The notes: a model not told the origin generated them from the letters alone. DNA of 64,000 bases from Pseudomonas mandelii (GCF_006438925.1 NZ_RCZA01000016.1:1-64000), one strand, 5' to 3'. Numbered from the stretch's first letter, positions 31,877-39,983 are shown. Program-made: numbers and translations.

Positions 31877-32671
31877 GTGATCGACACATTCAACCGAACC
31901 GGACCACTCATGGAAGCTGCAAGTTATCCCGCCTGGGCTCAACGCCTGATCCAGGATTGCAGCGAGAGCAAACGCCGGGTAGTCGAACACGAACTGTATC
32001 AGCGTCTGCGTGATAACAAACTCAGTGCAAAGACCATGCGCCAGTACCTGATTGGTGGCTGGCCGGTAGTCGAACAGTTCGCGTTATATATGGCACAGAA
32101 CCTGACCAAGACTCGCTTTGCCCGCCATCCAGGTGAAGACATGGCACGTCGCTGGTTGATGCGTAACATTCGCGTCGAATTGAACCATGCCGATTACTGG
32201 GTGCACTGGAGCCGTGCTCACGGCGTCAGCCTGGAAGATCTGCAAGCGCAAAAGGTTGCCCCTGAACTTCACGCCTTGAGCCACTGGTGCTGGCACACCA
32301 GTTCGTCGGATTCGCTGATCGTTGCCATTGCCGCCACCAACTACGCCATTGAAGGTGCGACCGGGGAGTGGTCGGCGCTGGTCTGTTCCAGTGGTGTCTA
32401 CGCGGCCTCATTCCCGGAAGAAGATCGCAAGCGGGCCATGAAGTGGTTAAAAATGCATGCCCAGTACGACGATGCCCATCCGTGGGAAGCCCTGGAAATC
32501 ATCTGCACGCTGGCGGGTATGAATCCAAGTAAATCCCTGCAAGTGGAATTGCGTCAGGCCGTCTGCAAGAGCTACGACTACATGTTCCTGTTCCTGGAGC
32601 GTTGCATGCAGCTTGAGCGTGCGCAAAAGGCTCCTGTCGCGCGTGAACGCATGGAGCTGGCCGAGAGCTGA
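31877..32671 (+). CDS. Heme-oxygenase-like diiron (TenA-like) protein
   Basis: 264 residues from GTG 31877, set by AAAGGAG 8 nt upstream. All-helical protein of the TenA/heme-oxygenase superfamily. Candidate metal ligands follow the diiron (HDO) pattern: E101 and H104 in R-V-E-L-N-H, E159 in Y-A-I-E-G-A-T-G-E-W, and D198/D199 with H201 in Q-Y-D-D-A-H. That combination favours an iron-containing redox enzyme over thiaminase TenA, and there are no thiamine genes near. It starts 45 bp after rbdA and before the next terminator, so it may be co-transcribed with it. Substrate unknown. Confidence 0.75.
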   Translation: MIDTFNRTGPLMEAASYPAWAQRLIQDCSESKRRVVEHELYQRLRDNKLSAKTMRQYLIGGWPVVEQFALYMAQNLTKTRFARHPGEDMARRWLMRNIRVELNHADYWVHWSRAHGVSLEDLQAQKVAPELHALSHWCWHTSSSDSLIVAIAATNYAIEGATGEWSALVCSSGVYAASFPEEDRKRAMKWLKMHAQYDDAHPWEALEIICTLAGMNPSKSLQVELRQAVCKSYDYMFLFLERCMQLERAQKAPVARERMELAES

Positions 32672-32691
32672 TCGGTTAATACACACCATTG

Positions 32692-32740
32692 AAAAAGCCC
32701 GCTCCCCCTGTCTATATCAATAGGGGTGGCGGGCTTTTTC
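32692..32740. terminator. Bidirectional terminator between convergent genes
   Basis: GAAAAAGCCCGC / GCGGGCTTTTTC outer stem with an inner CCCC(T)/AGGGG stem, A-run left and T-run right. Shared by the diiron-protein gene and the guanidinium exporter gene. Confidence 0.9.
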
Positions 32741-32757
32741 GTAATGGCAGCAAACAG

Positions 32758-33072
32758 TCAGGCGCTGATCTTCAGCCCAACCAGCCCGGAAATGATCAAC
32801 GCCACACTGGCGAGCCTGAACAACGCCATGGATTCACCGAACAGAATGATCCCGGCAATTACCGTCCCGACCGCACCGACACCCGTCCAGATCGCGTAGG
32901 CCGTGCCCAGCGGCAATTCCTTCATGGCAAGGCCCAGCAAGCCAAGGCTGATGGCCATGGCGGCAACGGTCAATGCGGTGGGGAGAGGGCGACTGAAGCC
33001 ATCGGTGTATTTCAGGCCGACGGCCCAGCCAACTTCGAACAGGCCGGCGAAAAACAGAATGATCCAGGACAT
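32758..33072 (-). CDS. gdx: SMR-family guanidinium exporter (SugE/Gdx)
   Basis: 104 residues, four transmembrane helices. SugE/Gdx-type markers: F-F-A-G-L-F-E-V-G-W-A-V-G-L-K-Y with Glu13 as the coupling acid, G-F-S-R-P-L-P near 25, and K-E-L-P-L-G-T-A-Y-A-I-W-T-G-V-G near 51. Gdx proteins exchange guanidinium for protons; the guanidine-II riboswitch directly upstream makes that assignment much stronger than the older quaternary-ammonium label. Ribosome site TGGAGG lies 6 nt before the ATG and just after the second riboswitch hairpin. Confidence 0.93.
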   Translation of the reverse strand: MSWIILFFAGLFEVGWAVGLKYTDGFSRPLPTALTVAAMAISLGLLGLAMKELPLGTAYAIWTGVGAVGTVIAGIILFGESMALFRLASVALIISGLVGLKISA

Positions 33073-33091
33073 GAGAGACCTCCATCGATTG

Positions 33092-33146
33092 ACGGGGTCG
33101 TCCCCAGATTAATGACTCGATCGAGCCGCGAGGTCGTCCTCGCGTT
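33092..33146 (-). promoter_or_regulatory. Guanidine-II (mini-ykkC) riboswitch
   Basis: Two successive hairpins on the minus strand with identical ACGA tetraloops: CGCGAGG-ACGA-CCTCGCG (33127-33144) and GGGG-ACGA-CCCC (33094-33105). They are separated by about 20 nt and followed directly by the gdx ribosome site. Paired GC stems with A-C-G-R loops define this class, which frees the ribosome site when guanidine binds. All elements were read directly from the sequence. Confidence 0.93.
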
Positions 33147-33191
33147 GTGCAATAGAGTGCCCATCATTAACCCGGGGATCAAGTTTTCGGA

Positions 33192-34157
33192 TCAGTCGAT
33201 AGCCTGCTGCGCCGCAGTTTCCCGATCTTCTTTCTCGCTCATCCGGCGGAAATACGTCGAGAGCAGCGCCCCGGAGATGTTGTGCCAGACGCTGAACAAC
33301 GCACTCGGCACCGCCGCCAGCGGTGAGAAGTGCGCACTGGCCAGGGCCGCACCCAACCCGGAGTTCTGCATGCCGACTTCCAGAGCCAGGGATTTACGCT
33401 GGGCCAGTGGCAACTTGAACAGCCTTGCGGTGAAGTAGCCCAGCAGATAGCCGAAGCTGTTGTGCAGCATCACCACGGCCATGATCAGCAGGCCGGATTC
33501 GGCAATCTTCGCCTGGCTGGCGGCCACCACGGCTGTGACGATAATGACGATGCTCACCACCGAGATCAGCGGCAGCACCTCCACCGCGTGGCGAACCCGA
33601 TCACCCAGCAGGCGCTGGGCAACCACGCCAAGCACGATCGGCAACAGCACCACTTGCAGGATCGACCAGAACAGCTCCATGAACGACACCGGCAACCAGG
33701 CTGAGGCCAGCAGCCAGATCAGAGCCGGGGTCAAGAGCGGGGCGAGGAGGGTAGTGACAGCGGCGATGGCCACCGACAGCGCCAGATCGCCGCGGGCCAG
33801 CCAGGTCATCACGTTCGACGAGGTGCCGCTAGGGCAGCAACCGACCAGGATGACGCCGACAGCGATCTCCGGCGGCAAGTGGAAAGCCTGGCAAAGCAAC
33901 CACGCCACACCGGGCATGATCACGAAGTGCGCAACCACGCCCAGGGCCACGCGCCATGGATGGCGAACGACTTCGGCGAAGTCTTCAAGTTTGAGGGTCA
34001 GGCCCATGCCGAACATCACCAGCCCCAGCAGCGGAACGATCGCGCCCTTCAGGCCGATGAACACGGTCGGTTGCAGGAACGCCACGACGGCGAAAATCAG
34101 TACCCAGTAAGCGAAGGTGTTGCCGACAAAACGACTCAATGCAGCCAGTGCACGCAT
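33192..34157 (-). CDS. BASS-family (bile acid:sodium symporter-like) transporter
   Basis: 321 residues from the ATG at 34157, which has AAGGAT 7 nt upstream; a longer frame would begin in the neighbouring REPIN and is rejected. Eight to ten transmembrane helices. BASS landmarks: G-L-V-M-F-G-M-G-L-T-L near 48, the first crossing motif V-G-C-C-P-S-G-T-S-S-N-V near 105, and the second region E-V-G-M-Q-N-S-G-L-G near 260. Sodium-coupled uptake of organic anions is likely (pantothenate, pyruvate-type or sulfonated substrates are known in the family). Divergence from gdx is not seen; both lie on the same strand, separated by the riboswitch leader. Confidence 0.9.
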   Translation of the reverse strand: MRALAALSRFVGNTFAYWVLIFAVVAFLQPTVFIGLKGAIVPLLGLVMFGMGLTLKLEDFAEVVRHPWRVALGVVAHFVIMPGVAWLLCQAFHLPPEIAVGVILVGCCPSGTSSNVMTWLARGDLALSVAIAAVTTLLAPLLTPALIWLLASAWLPVSFMELFWSILQVVLLPIVLGVVAQRLLGDRVRHAVEVLPLISVVSIVIIVTAVVAASQAKIAESGLLIMAVVMLHNSFGYLLGYFTARLFKLPLAQRKSLALEVGMQNSGLGAALASAHFSPLAAVPSALFSVWHNISGALLSTYFRRMSEKEDRETAAQQAID

Positions 34158-34196
34158 GGCCTGATCCTTATTCTTGAGTAACACCATAAAACCAGT

Positions 34197-34284
34197 GTGG
34201 GAGCGAGCCTGCTCGCGAAAGCGGTCTGTCATTCAACAATGATGCTGACTGATATGACGCCTTCGCGAGCAGGCTCGCTCCCAC
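34197..34284. repeat. REPIN upstream of the BASS transporter gene
   Basis: GTGGGAGCGAGCCTGCTCGC ... GCGAGCAGGCTCGCTCCCAC between the BASS gene start and the rdgC stop, i.e. between two same-strand genes. Confidence 0.92.
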
Positions 34285-34303
34285 AGTGGGATATCACAAA
34301 GTT

Positions 34304-35224
34304 TTAGATTCCTTGCGGAGTCTCTTCGCCGCCCAGCGCTTCAACCAGCGCCGGCAGGAAGTCGCCGAAGGTCAGCATCATCAGGGTGAAGCTGGCGTCC
34401 AGTTGGCCGAGGGCTTCTTCGCCACCGTCCTGTTCCGCCTGGTCTTGCAGCAGGTCTTCGAACTTCAGGCGCTTGACCACCATCTTGTCGTCAAGAACGA
34501 AAGACAGCTTGTCTTGCCAGGCCAACGACAGCTGAGTGACCACTTTGCCGGTGCTCAGGTGCAGCTGGATTTCTTCGCTGGTCAGGTCCTGGCGCTTGCA
34601 ACGCACGATGCCGCCGTCTTCGTGGGTGTCACGCAGCTCGCACTCGTCCAGCACGAAGAAATCGTCCGCGGCTTTCTGGGTGGTGACCCATTCAGTCATG
34701 GTAGCGGTCGGCGACATTTTCACGGTCAGCGGACGTACCGGCAGCGTGCCGATGACTTCACGCAGGGTGGACAACAGGTCTTCGGCACGTTTCGGGCTGG
34801 CCGAGTTGACCAGGATCAGGCCCTGTTTCGGCGCGATGGCAGCGAAAGTCGACGAACGACGAATAAAGGCGCGCGGCAGGAAGGCCTGGATGATCTCATC
34901 CTTGATCTGATCGCGTTCCTTTTTGTAGACCTTGCGCATTTGTTCGGCTTCGATCTCTTCGACCTTTTCCTTCACCGCGTCACGCACGACGCTGCCCGGC
35001 AGAATGCGCTCTTCTTTACGCGCGGCGATCAGCAGGAAGTCGCCGCTGATGTGCGCCAGCGGAGCATCTTCGCCCTTGCCGAATGGCGCGACGAAACCGT
35101 AGGTGGTCAACTCCTGGCTTGCACATGAACGCGCCAGTTTGGTGGCCAGTGCAGTTTCCAACGCCTCGGCATCAAAAGGCAGATCTTGGGTCAGGCGATA
35201 GATAAGCAGGTTTTTGAACCACAT
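34304..35224 (-). CDS. rdgC: Recombination-associated protein RdgC
   Basis: 306 residues from M-W-F-K-N-L-L, the standard RdgC N-terminus; GGAGAGACTCGCCCC precedes it on the minus strand. Matches RdgC throughout: F-G-K-G near 50, D-E-I-I-Q-A-F-L-P-R-A-F near 108, and V-L-D-E-C-E-L-R near 190. RdgC forms a ring dimer on double-stranded DNA and restrains RecA. Monocistronic, divergent from the tRNA locus. Confidence 0.95.
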   Translation of the reverse strand: MWFKNLLIYRLTQDLPFDAEALETALATKLARSCASQELTTYGFVAPFGKGEDAPLAHISGDFLLIAARKEERILPGSVVRDAVKEKVEEIEAEQMRKVYKKERDQIKDEIIQAFLPRAFIRRSSTFAAIAPKQGLILVNSASPKRAEDLLSTLREVIGTLPVRPLTVKMSPTATMTEWVTTQKAADDFFVLDECELRDTHEDGGIVRCKRQDLTSEEIQLHLSTGKVVTQLSLAWQDKLSFVLDDKMVVKRLKFEDLLQDQAEQDGGEEALGQLDASFTLMMLTFGDFLPALVEALGGEETPQGI

Positions 35225-35334
35225 GGGGCGAGTCTCTCCTTTATACAAAGGGGGGCATTATTCTCTTCGCGGCGCCATAGGCCAACCCTTCTCTAAGCCT
35301 TTGGAAGGCCTGAAAAAATTAATTAAAAAAGTGC

Positions 35335-35363
35335 TTGCCAGAGATGTGGTCGCTCCGTAGAAT
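35335..35363 (+). promoter_or_regulatory. Sigma-70 promoter of the first tRNA pair
   Basis: TTGCCA (35335-35340), exactly 17 bp, then TAGAAT (35358-35363), about 21 bp before the first tRNA base. The A/T-only run at 35313-35330 just upstream looks like an UP element, as expected for stable RNA. Confidence 0.8.
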
Positions 35364-35384
35364 GCGCGCCACACCGAAAGTGAA

Positions 35385-35460
35385 GGGTGATTAGCTCAGC
35401 TGGGAGAGCGTCTGCCTTACAAGCAGAATGTCGGCGGTTCGATCCCGTCATCACCCACCA
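35385..35460 (+). tRNA. tRNA-Val (anticodon TAC), copy 1
   Basis: 76-nt cloverleaf: GGGTGAT acceptor paired with ATCACCC plus encoded ACCA, D-arm TAGCTCAGCTGGGAGAG, anticodon loop CTTACAA (TAC), T-loop GGTTCGATCCC. Identical to the copy at 35746. Confidence 0.97.
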
Positions 35461-35479
35461 TTCGCTTCCAGTGTTACGC

Positions 35480-35556
35480 GCAGCGGTAGTTCAGTCGGTT
35501 AGAATACCGGCCTGTCACGCCGGGGGTCGCGGGTTCGAGTCCCGTCCGCTGCGCCA
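35480..35556 (+). tRNA. tRNA-Asp (anticodon GTC), copy 1
   Basis: 77-nt cloverleaf with GCAGCGG/CCGCTGC acceptor, encoded GCCA end, anticodon loop CTGTCAC (GTC) and T-loop GGTTCGAGTCC. Lies 19 bp after tRNA-Val, one transcript. Confidence 0.97.
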
Positions 35557-35596
35557 TATTCGGTTATCTGGAACGCTGAACGCCAGGTCACCACGG

Positions 35597-35623
35597 AAAA
35601 GCCCGCTTAACGCGGGTTTTTTT
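35597..35623 (+). terminator. Terminator after the first tRNA pair
   Basis: AAGCCCGC / GCGGG(T) stem with TTAAC loop and seven T. Confidence 0.88.
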
Positions 35624-35745
35624 CTGTCTGTAGTTCCTGCAGGGTGTATCGTTTTACGGGTTTTCAGATTTTTTTGATTAATTTATCAATTAAATCAACA
35701 TGTTATGAAAATCTGTGGCACAATGCGCCCCGCAACGAAGGTAAA

Positions 35746-35821
35746 GGGTGATTAGCTCAGCTGGGAGAGCGTCTGCCTTACAAGCAGAATGTCGGCGGTT
35801 CGATCCCGTCATCACCCACCA
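35746..35821 (+). tRNA. tRNA-Val (anticodon TAC), copy 2
   Basis: Identical to copy 1 over the full 76 nt. A -10-like CACAAT lies at 35719-35724 in an AT-rich upstream region; no convincing -35. Confidence 0.97.
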
Positions 35822-35840
35822 TTTACTTTCAACGCTACGC

Positions 35841-35917
35841 GCAGCGGTAGTTCAGTCGGTTAGAATACCGGCCTGTCACGCCGGGGGTCGCGGGTTCGAG
35901 TCCCGTCCGCTGCGCCA
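35841..35917 (+). tRNA. tRNA-Asp (anticodon GTC), copy 2
   Basis: Identical to copy 1. The downstream flank (CTGGAACGCTGAACGCCAGG) is also shared, showing that the duplication unit includes the tRNA trailer and terminator. Confidence 0.97.
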
Positions 35918-35956
35918 TATTCGGTCACCTGGAACGCTGAACGCCAGGTCACCACA

Positions 35957-35983
35957 GAAAGCCCGCTTAATGCGGGCTTTTTG
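35957..35983 (+). terminator. Terminator after the second tRNA pair
   Basis: AAAGCCCGC / GCGGGCTTT with a TTAAT loop and T-run, homologous to the terminator at 35597 but with substitutions. Confidence 0.88.
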
Positions 35984-36017
35984 CTGTCTGGGGTTTGGCT
36001 TCTGCCGAGGCTCCACC

Positions 36018-36048
36018 GAGAAAGCGACCTTCGGGTCGCTTTCTTTCG
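36018..36048. terminator. Second hairpin, likely terminator of the catalase-like gene
   Basis: GAAAGCGACC / GGTCGCTTTC with TTCG loop, 11 bp from the stop of the leftward catalase-like gene. On the minus strand the flanking sequence is less T-rich, so it may chiefly back up the tRNA terminator. Confidence 0.65.
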
Positions 36049-36058
36049 TTCTGCCTTC

Positions 36059-37192
36059 TTATTGTTCGGCGTTGCGGCTGTGTCGGTAGTCGCTCACGGC
36101 TTCGTACACGGCTTTGCGCAACCGGTTGATGCCGCCAATGGGGCGATGAGCCTCAAGGCCAAACCACGGGTTGAACGACTGGTTATCGCATTGCACGTTC
36201 AGTACAGGCGTATCGAAGTCCTGGGCGGGTACTTTGATCCGCGCCACGGTCTCGAATGGAGCATCGCTTTGCTGCCACTCAATGCTCGTGTCTTCGATCG
36301 GCATGTACTTGGCCGGGTCCTGGCGCTGTACCTGCAGGACGAAGCAGGCCGGCATCCGGTCGGTTGACAGTTGCTGGTTCAGCGCATTGCGCAGGAAGTT
36401 CGGCAACTTCTGGTTTTGCGCGGGCAAGATGTAGGTCGGACAGCTTGTCAGATCGGGAATGACACGGAACTTAGCATTGACTTCGCCGAATTTGTAGGGC
36501 GAAACCGAAAAATAAGTCGTCTGGGTCGGGCTTTCCGGGGCGGGTGAAAGTGTCGCCAGCGCGATAAACAGATGGCGAACCTGCCAGGTCCGCGGGTCCC
36601 AACCCGGAAAGAACGCCATCAGCTTCTTGCCGTCAGCCTGTGCGGCTACATTCTGACGGTATTCGGCGACATCGCTGACGAAGAAATTCGGATGGCTGAA
36701 CATCACGAAGTCCTGCTCACCCCGACTCTGTTGATCATGCAGCAGTTGTTTGCCGGGCACATCGAGCAATTTGATTGCCATGCCCCGTGCGTCGCGGATG
36801 CTGTCGAACTGCGGGTAGGCATTGCCGTTGGACAGCCGCATCGTTGCTTGCCAGGTTTTGCCGGGTTCGTTGAACACACCCTGACGCAGTTCGCCCACCA
36901 GATCCGGCAGCACCTGAACCTCGGCCTTCACGCAGCCATGGGCCTTGGCATGGGCGTCGCGCAGGTAGCGGGTGCTTTCACGATGCTGATCGACGATGCG
37001 CACGGCCGTCTGGATGATGTCTTGGGTCATCGCTGATTCACCATCCGGAATCAGTTCTTCAGCCGAAACCGGGCCGCTGTGCTGCCAGGTGAACCACGCC
37101 GTGGCCAGCGCCCAGCCGAGCAATCCAAGGCCCACCGACCACAGCAGGGTTTTGCCGAGAAAGGCGCCAAAACACATCCAGAGTCTGCTCAT
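36059..37192 (-). CDS. Catalase-family protein, membrane-anchored
   Basis: 377 residues. An N-terminal hydrophobic helix (L-L-W-S-V-G-L-G-L-L-G-W-A-L) anchors or exports it. The core is a minimal catalase-fold protein (SrpA/plant AOS-like): a distal-His region R-D-A-H-A-K-A-H-G near 80, D-F-V-M-F-S-H-P-N-F-F near 160, and the proximal heme-Tyr motif R-L-R-K-A-V-Y near 357. It is shorter than classic catalases and could be a peroxidase or peroxygenase. Its start overlaps the stop of the upstream di-heme cytochrome gene by four bases, so the two are coupled and probably act together in the periplasm. Confidence 0.86.
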   Translation of the reverse strand: MSRLWMCFGAFLGKTLLWSVGLGLLGWALATAWFTWQHSGPVSAEELIPDGESAMTQDIIQTAVRIVDQHRESTRYLRDAHAKAHGCVKAEVQVLPDLVGELRQGVFNEPGKTWQATMRLSNGNAYPQFDSIRDARGMAIKLLDVPGKQLLHDQQSRGEQDFVMFSHPNFFVSDVAEYRQNVAAQADGKKLMAFFPGWDPRTWQVRHLFIALATLSPAPESPTQTTYFSVSPYKFGEVNAKFRVIPDLTSCPTYILPAQNQKLPNFLRNALNQQLSTDRMPACFVLQVQRQDPAKYMPIEDTSIEWQQSDAPFETVARIKVPAQDFDTPVLNVQCDNQSFNPWFGLEAHRPIGGINRLRKAVYEAVSDYRHSRNAEQ

Positions 37193-39006
37193 GGCAATTG
37201 TGCCTCTAACGGACCGCCCAACACTTTCAGATACTCCAGCAGCGCCCAGCGCTCTTCTGGTTGCAGCAGGCGACCAATGACGCCGTTGCCACGCTTGCCT
37301 GCCCGGAATTCGTGGCCGCTGTTGTGATTGCCGGTGATGCGTGTGTCGAACATGAAGCCATTGGTGAAGGCCTCGGTGCGATAACCCAGGTGCCTGGGGT
37401 CGTACTCGAAAGTGCCTTTGTAGAAGGTGGTTGCGCGTTCATCCTGGGGCGAGAGCAACTGATAAATGCTCGGCACCGAACCGTTATGCAGAAACGGTGC
37501 GGTCGCCCAGACTCCCGCCAATGGTCGCGCCTTGTAGGCGCGCAATTCGCGCACGCCAATCGGCAGGCCGAAGCCATCCATGTCCGGTCGTTCGGCCGTA
37601 GGAATGTTTGCTTCACGGAAGGCCCGGTTTCCGACGAACGCTGTGACGTAGGCCAACCCTTTAGCCGACGAGAGCTTGCTCAAATCCAGCGATTCAGTGG
37701 GCGTCGGCTGCAATTGCACATCCAGTTGCGCCAGCTCTGCCGGGTCCCATTGCAAGGCTGTGAGGTCGAAGCGATGGTCGGCGATGTTATTGGCCGCGCC
37801 CGGGTCTGTGCCGATGAACTCCACGGGCAGCATTTTCAACTGTTGCGCCCAGCGCCCGTCGCTTTGGACCGATCGAGGTACATGGCAGCCGGCGCAGTTC
37901 TCGGTGAATAATTCGCGACCTTTTGCTGCCTGGGCTTTGTCGATGGCGCCCAGCAGTTCTTCCGGCCAGGCCGGTGGTTTGAGCCGTTGCAGGGTTTGTT
38001 CGATCAGGTGCAGATCGCGCAAGCGGACACTGGATGGATAACGGGCGTCTCCTTTAAACGGTTGGCCGTTAGCGTCGAAGAAATTAAGCGTGGCGCCCAC
38101 ACCCAAGGCCTCACCGATGTTGCGGGCCATCGGTTGCTGCGCCGAACCGTTCCACTGCACCCAGTCGAAGGTCCACATGTCCCACAATTGCGGATAGTCG
38201 ACCGGAGCGTTGGCTACACGGTAGTTGGCGGGGGAAATCGCATCGCCGAAACTGGCGTTGGCAATGCGGCCGAAAGCGTCGGTGCGGCCGGGGCCTTCTT
38301 CGGTGGGATAGAGCCCGCGATGGGTGTCGTTCCAGGCCACCTTCAAGAAGGTGTCGAGAGAGACTTTGAAGTCTTTGCGCAGTTGTTGATGCCGGGTATC
38401 GTAGTCTTGGCCCAATACGTTGCGTGCGAAACGTTCGAATTTCCACGGGTTGTAGTAAGTCGACGTCAGACTCGCTACCAGCGCTTGTCCGAAACTACCG
38501 CCGCGCAACGTAGGAACGCTGGATGGCAGAACGTGTTGCGCCGAACCGCCATCGATGCGCACGGCCTGGCCGTTAAAGCGCAGTTCGCCGGTGTGGCAGG
38601 CGGCGCAAGTAATGTCCAGAAACTCGTCCTGGCTTCCAGGGTTCTGATGACGGGCAAAGCCCACTGGCAGATTGCCGGGGTTGTTCGGCGTGGGTCTCTG
38701 CCTGGGGTCGATCAGAAAACCGAAGCGGGCGAGGTATTCGGGAGCTGCGAATCGCTGTTGCGAGAACGGTAATTCGAGGGCCTTGAACCAGTCATAGCGC
38801 AAGCCTTTGACCTGAGTACCCTGGGGCGTGAAGTAGTAAATCTCGCGGTCGCTGGCGCTCCATTGCTCCAGGTAATGCACTTGCTGCACGGGTGACCAGG
38901 CCGGCAGTTTCGGGTTGGCGACGTAGTACAGAACCACGGCGAGGCCCAGCCCCAGCAGGACTGCGAACAGAACCAGCAAGCGTAAGAAGAGGCGCAAGAC
39001 AGACAT
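37189..39006 (-). CDS. Membrane-anchored di-heme cytochrome c (peroxidase-like)
   Basis: 605 residues. An N-terminal transmembrane helix (residues ~5-28) is followed by a large periplasmic part with two c-type heme sites: C-A-A-C-H near 143 in the first half and C-A-G-C-H near 372 in N-C-A-G-C-H-V-P-R. The region A-T-A-P-F-L-H-N-G-S-V-P, with L-P-I-G-V-R-E before it, is typical of di-heme cytochrome c peroxidase/MauG-like domains. First gene of a two-gene operon with the catalase-like protein. Substrate unknown; electron donor presumably the cytochrome c pool. Confidence 0.86.
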   Translation of the reverse strand: MSVLRLFLRLLVLFAVLLGLGLAVVLYYVANPKLPAWSPVQQVHYLEQWSASDREIYYFTPQGTQVKGLRYDWFKALELPFSQQRFAAPEYLARFGFLIDPRQRPTPNNPGNLPVGFARHQNPGSQDEFLDITCAACHTGELRFNGQAVRIDGGSAQHVLPSSVPTLRGGSFGQALVASLTSTYYNPWKFERFARNVLGQDYDTRHQQLRKDFKVSLDTFLKVAWNDTHRGLYPTEEGPGRTDAFGRIANASFGDAISPANYRVANAPVDYPQLWDMWTFDWVQWNGSAQQPMARNIGEALGVGATLNFFDANGQPFKGDARYPSSVRLRDLHLIEQTLQRLKPPAWPEELLGAIDKAQAAKGRELFTENCAGCHVPRSVQSDGRWAQQLKMLPVEFIGTDPGAANNIADHRFDLTALQWDPAELAQLDVQLQPTPTESLDLSKLSSAKGLAYVTAFVGNRAFREANIPTAERPDMDGFGLPIGVRELRAYKARPLAGVWATAPFLHNGSVPSIYQLLSPQDERATTFYKGTFEYDPRHLGYRTEAFTNGFMFDTRITGNHNSGHEFRAGKRGNGVIGRLLQPEERWALLEYLKVLGGPLEAQLP

Positions 39007-39266
39007 CCTTGTCGATTTGAAGCTCCCTTATGCCTCAGCTCCTGAGGTGCGGCAAGTGGCCATTACGCCAGATGCTGGGGTTCTGCAATCGGTCTCTGTG
39101 AGCGCAAAGATGACAGAAGCTTCATCAGCCCATGCCTGAAATGCGTTAAAACACCTGAACTTATCAGAAGTTTCCTGCTCTCATGCCGGTAGCCATTGGT
39201 CGTGGCCGCCTGATAAGCTCGCGGCTTTATTCGATTGCCCTTTAGGCGCATGAACAAGGAAATAGC

Positions 39267-39983
39267 ATGAAACAGCATCGGTTGGCGGCGGCGGTGGCCC
39301 TGGTTAGCCTGGTACTTGCGGGTTGTGATTCGCAGACCAGCGTAGAGCTGAAAACCCCGGCGCAAAAAGCCTCCTACGGGATTGGCCTGAACATGGGCAA
39401 GAGCCTGGCTCAGGAAGGCATGGATGATCTGGACTCCAAAGCCGTAGCCCAAGGCATCGAAGATGCCGTCGGCAAGAAAGAACAGAAGCTGAAGGATGAC
39501 GAACTGGTCGAAGCCTTCGCAGCACTGCAAAAGCGTGCTGAAGAGCGTATGGCCAAAATGAGCGAAGAGTCGGCAACTGCCGGCAAAAAATTCCTCGAAG
39601 ACAATGCCAAGAAAGCCGGTGTAACCACCACCGCTTCGGGCCTGCAGTATGAAGTGGTCAAGAAAGCCGATGGCGCACAGCCTAAGCCGACCGACGTAGT
39701 GACCGTTCACTACACCGGTACCCTGACCAACGGCACCGTTTTCGACAGTTCCGTCGAGCGTGGCAGCCCGATCGATTTGCCGGTCAGCGGTGTGATTCCG
39801 GGTTGGGTCGAAGGCTTGCAACTGATGCACGTTGGCGAGAAGTACAAACTGTACATCCCTAGCGAACTGGCCTACGGCGCCCAAAGCCCAAGCCCGGCGA
39901 TTCCAGCCAACTCGGTGCTGGTATTCGACCTGGAACTGCTGGGGATCAAGGATCCAGCAAAACAAGACGCTACGGCCAAGTAA
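39267..39983 (+). CDS. FKBP-type peptidyl-prolyl isomerase lipoprotein
   Basis: 238 residues. Signal peptide with lipobox L-A-G-C (Cys near 20). FkpA/Mip-like layout: N-terminal dimerisation helices (K-A-S-Y-G-I-G-L-N-M-G-K-S-L, long charged helix to ~115), then the FKBP domain ~130-230 with V-T-V-H-Y-T-G-T-L-T-N-G-T-V-F-D-S-S, P-G-W-V-E-G-L-Q-L-M and Y-G. Envelope chaperone for outer-membrane or secreted proteins. AAGGAAATAGC precedes the ATG; terminator follows. Confidence 0.93.
   Translation: MKQHRLAAAVALVSLVLAGCDSQTSVELKTPAQKASYGIGLNMGKSLAQEGMDDLDSKAVAQGIEDAVGKKEQKLKDDELVEAFAALQKRAEERMAKMSEESATAGKKFLEDNAKKAGVTTTASGLQYEVVKKADGAQPKPTDVVTVHYTGTLTNGTVFDSSVERGSPIDLPVSGVIPGWVEGLQLMHVGEKYKLYIPSELAYGAQSPSPAIPANSVLVFDLELLGIKDPAKQDATAK

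Noticed and set aside
31877..32671. TenA thiaminase or transcriptional regulator
   Set aside because: No thiamine genes nearby, no DNA-binding domain, and the ligand pattern fits a diiron protein.
32758..33072. Quaternary-ammonium multidrug pump label for the SMR gene
   Set aside because: Gdx-type motifs and the guanidine-II riboswitch point to guanidinium export.
35385..35983. Integration of a mobile island at the tRNA locus
   Set aside because: No integrase and no att-like partial tRNA repeat beyond the full duplicate; flanking genes rdgC and the catalase-like gene are ordinary.
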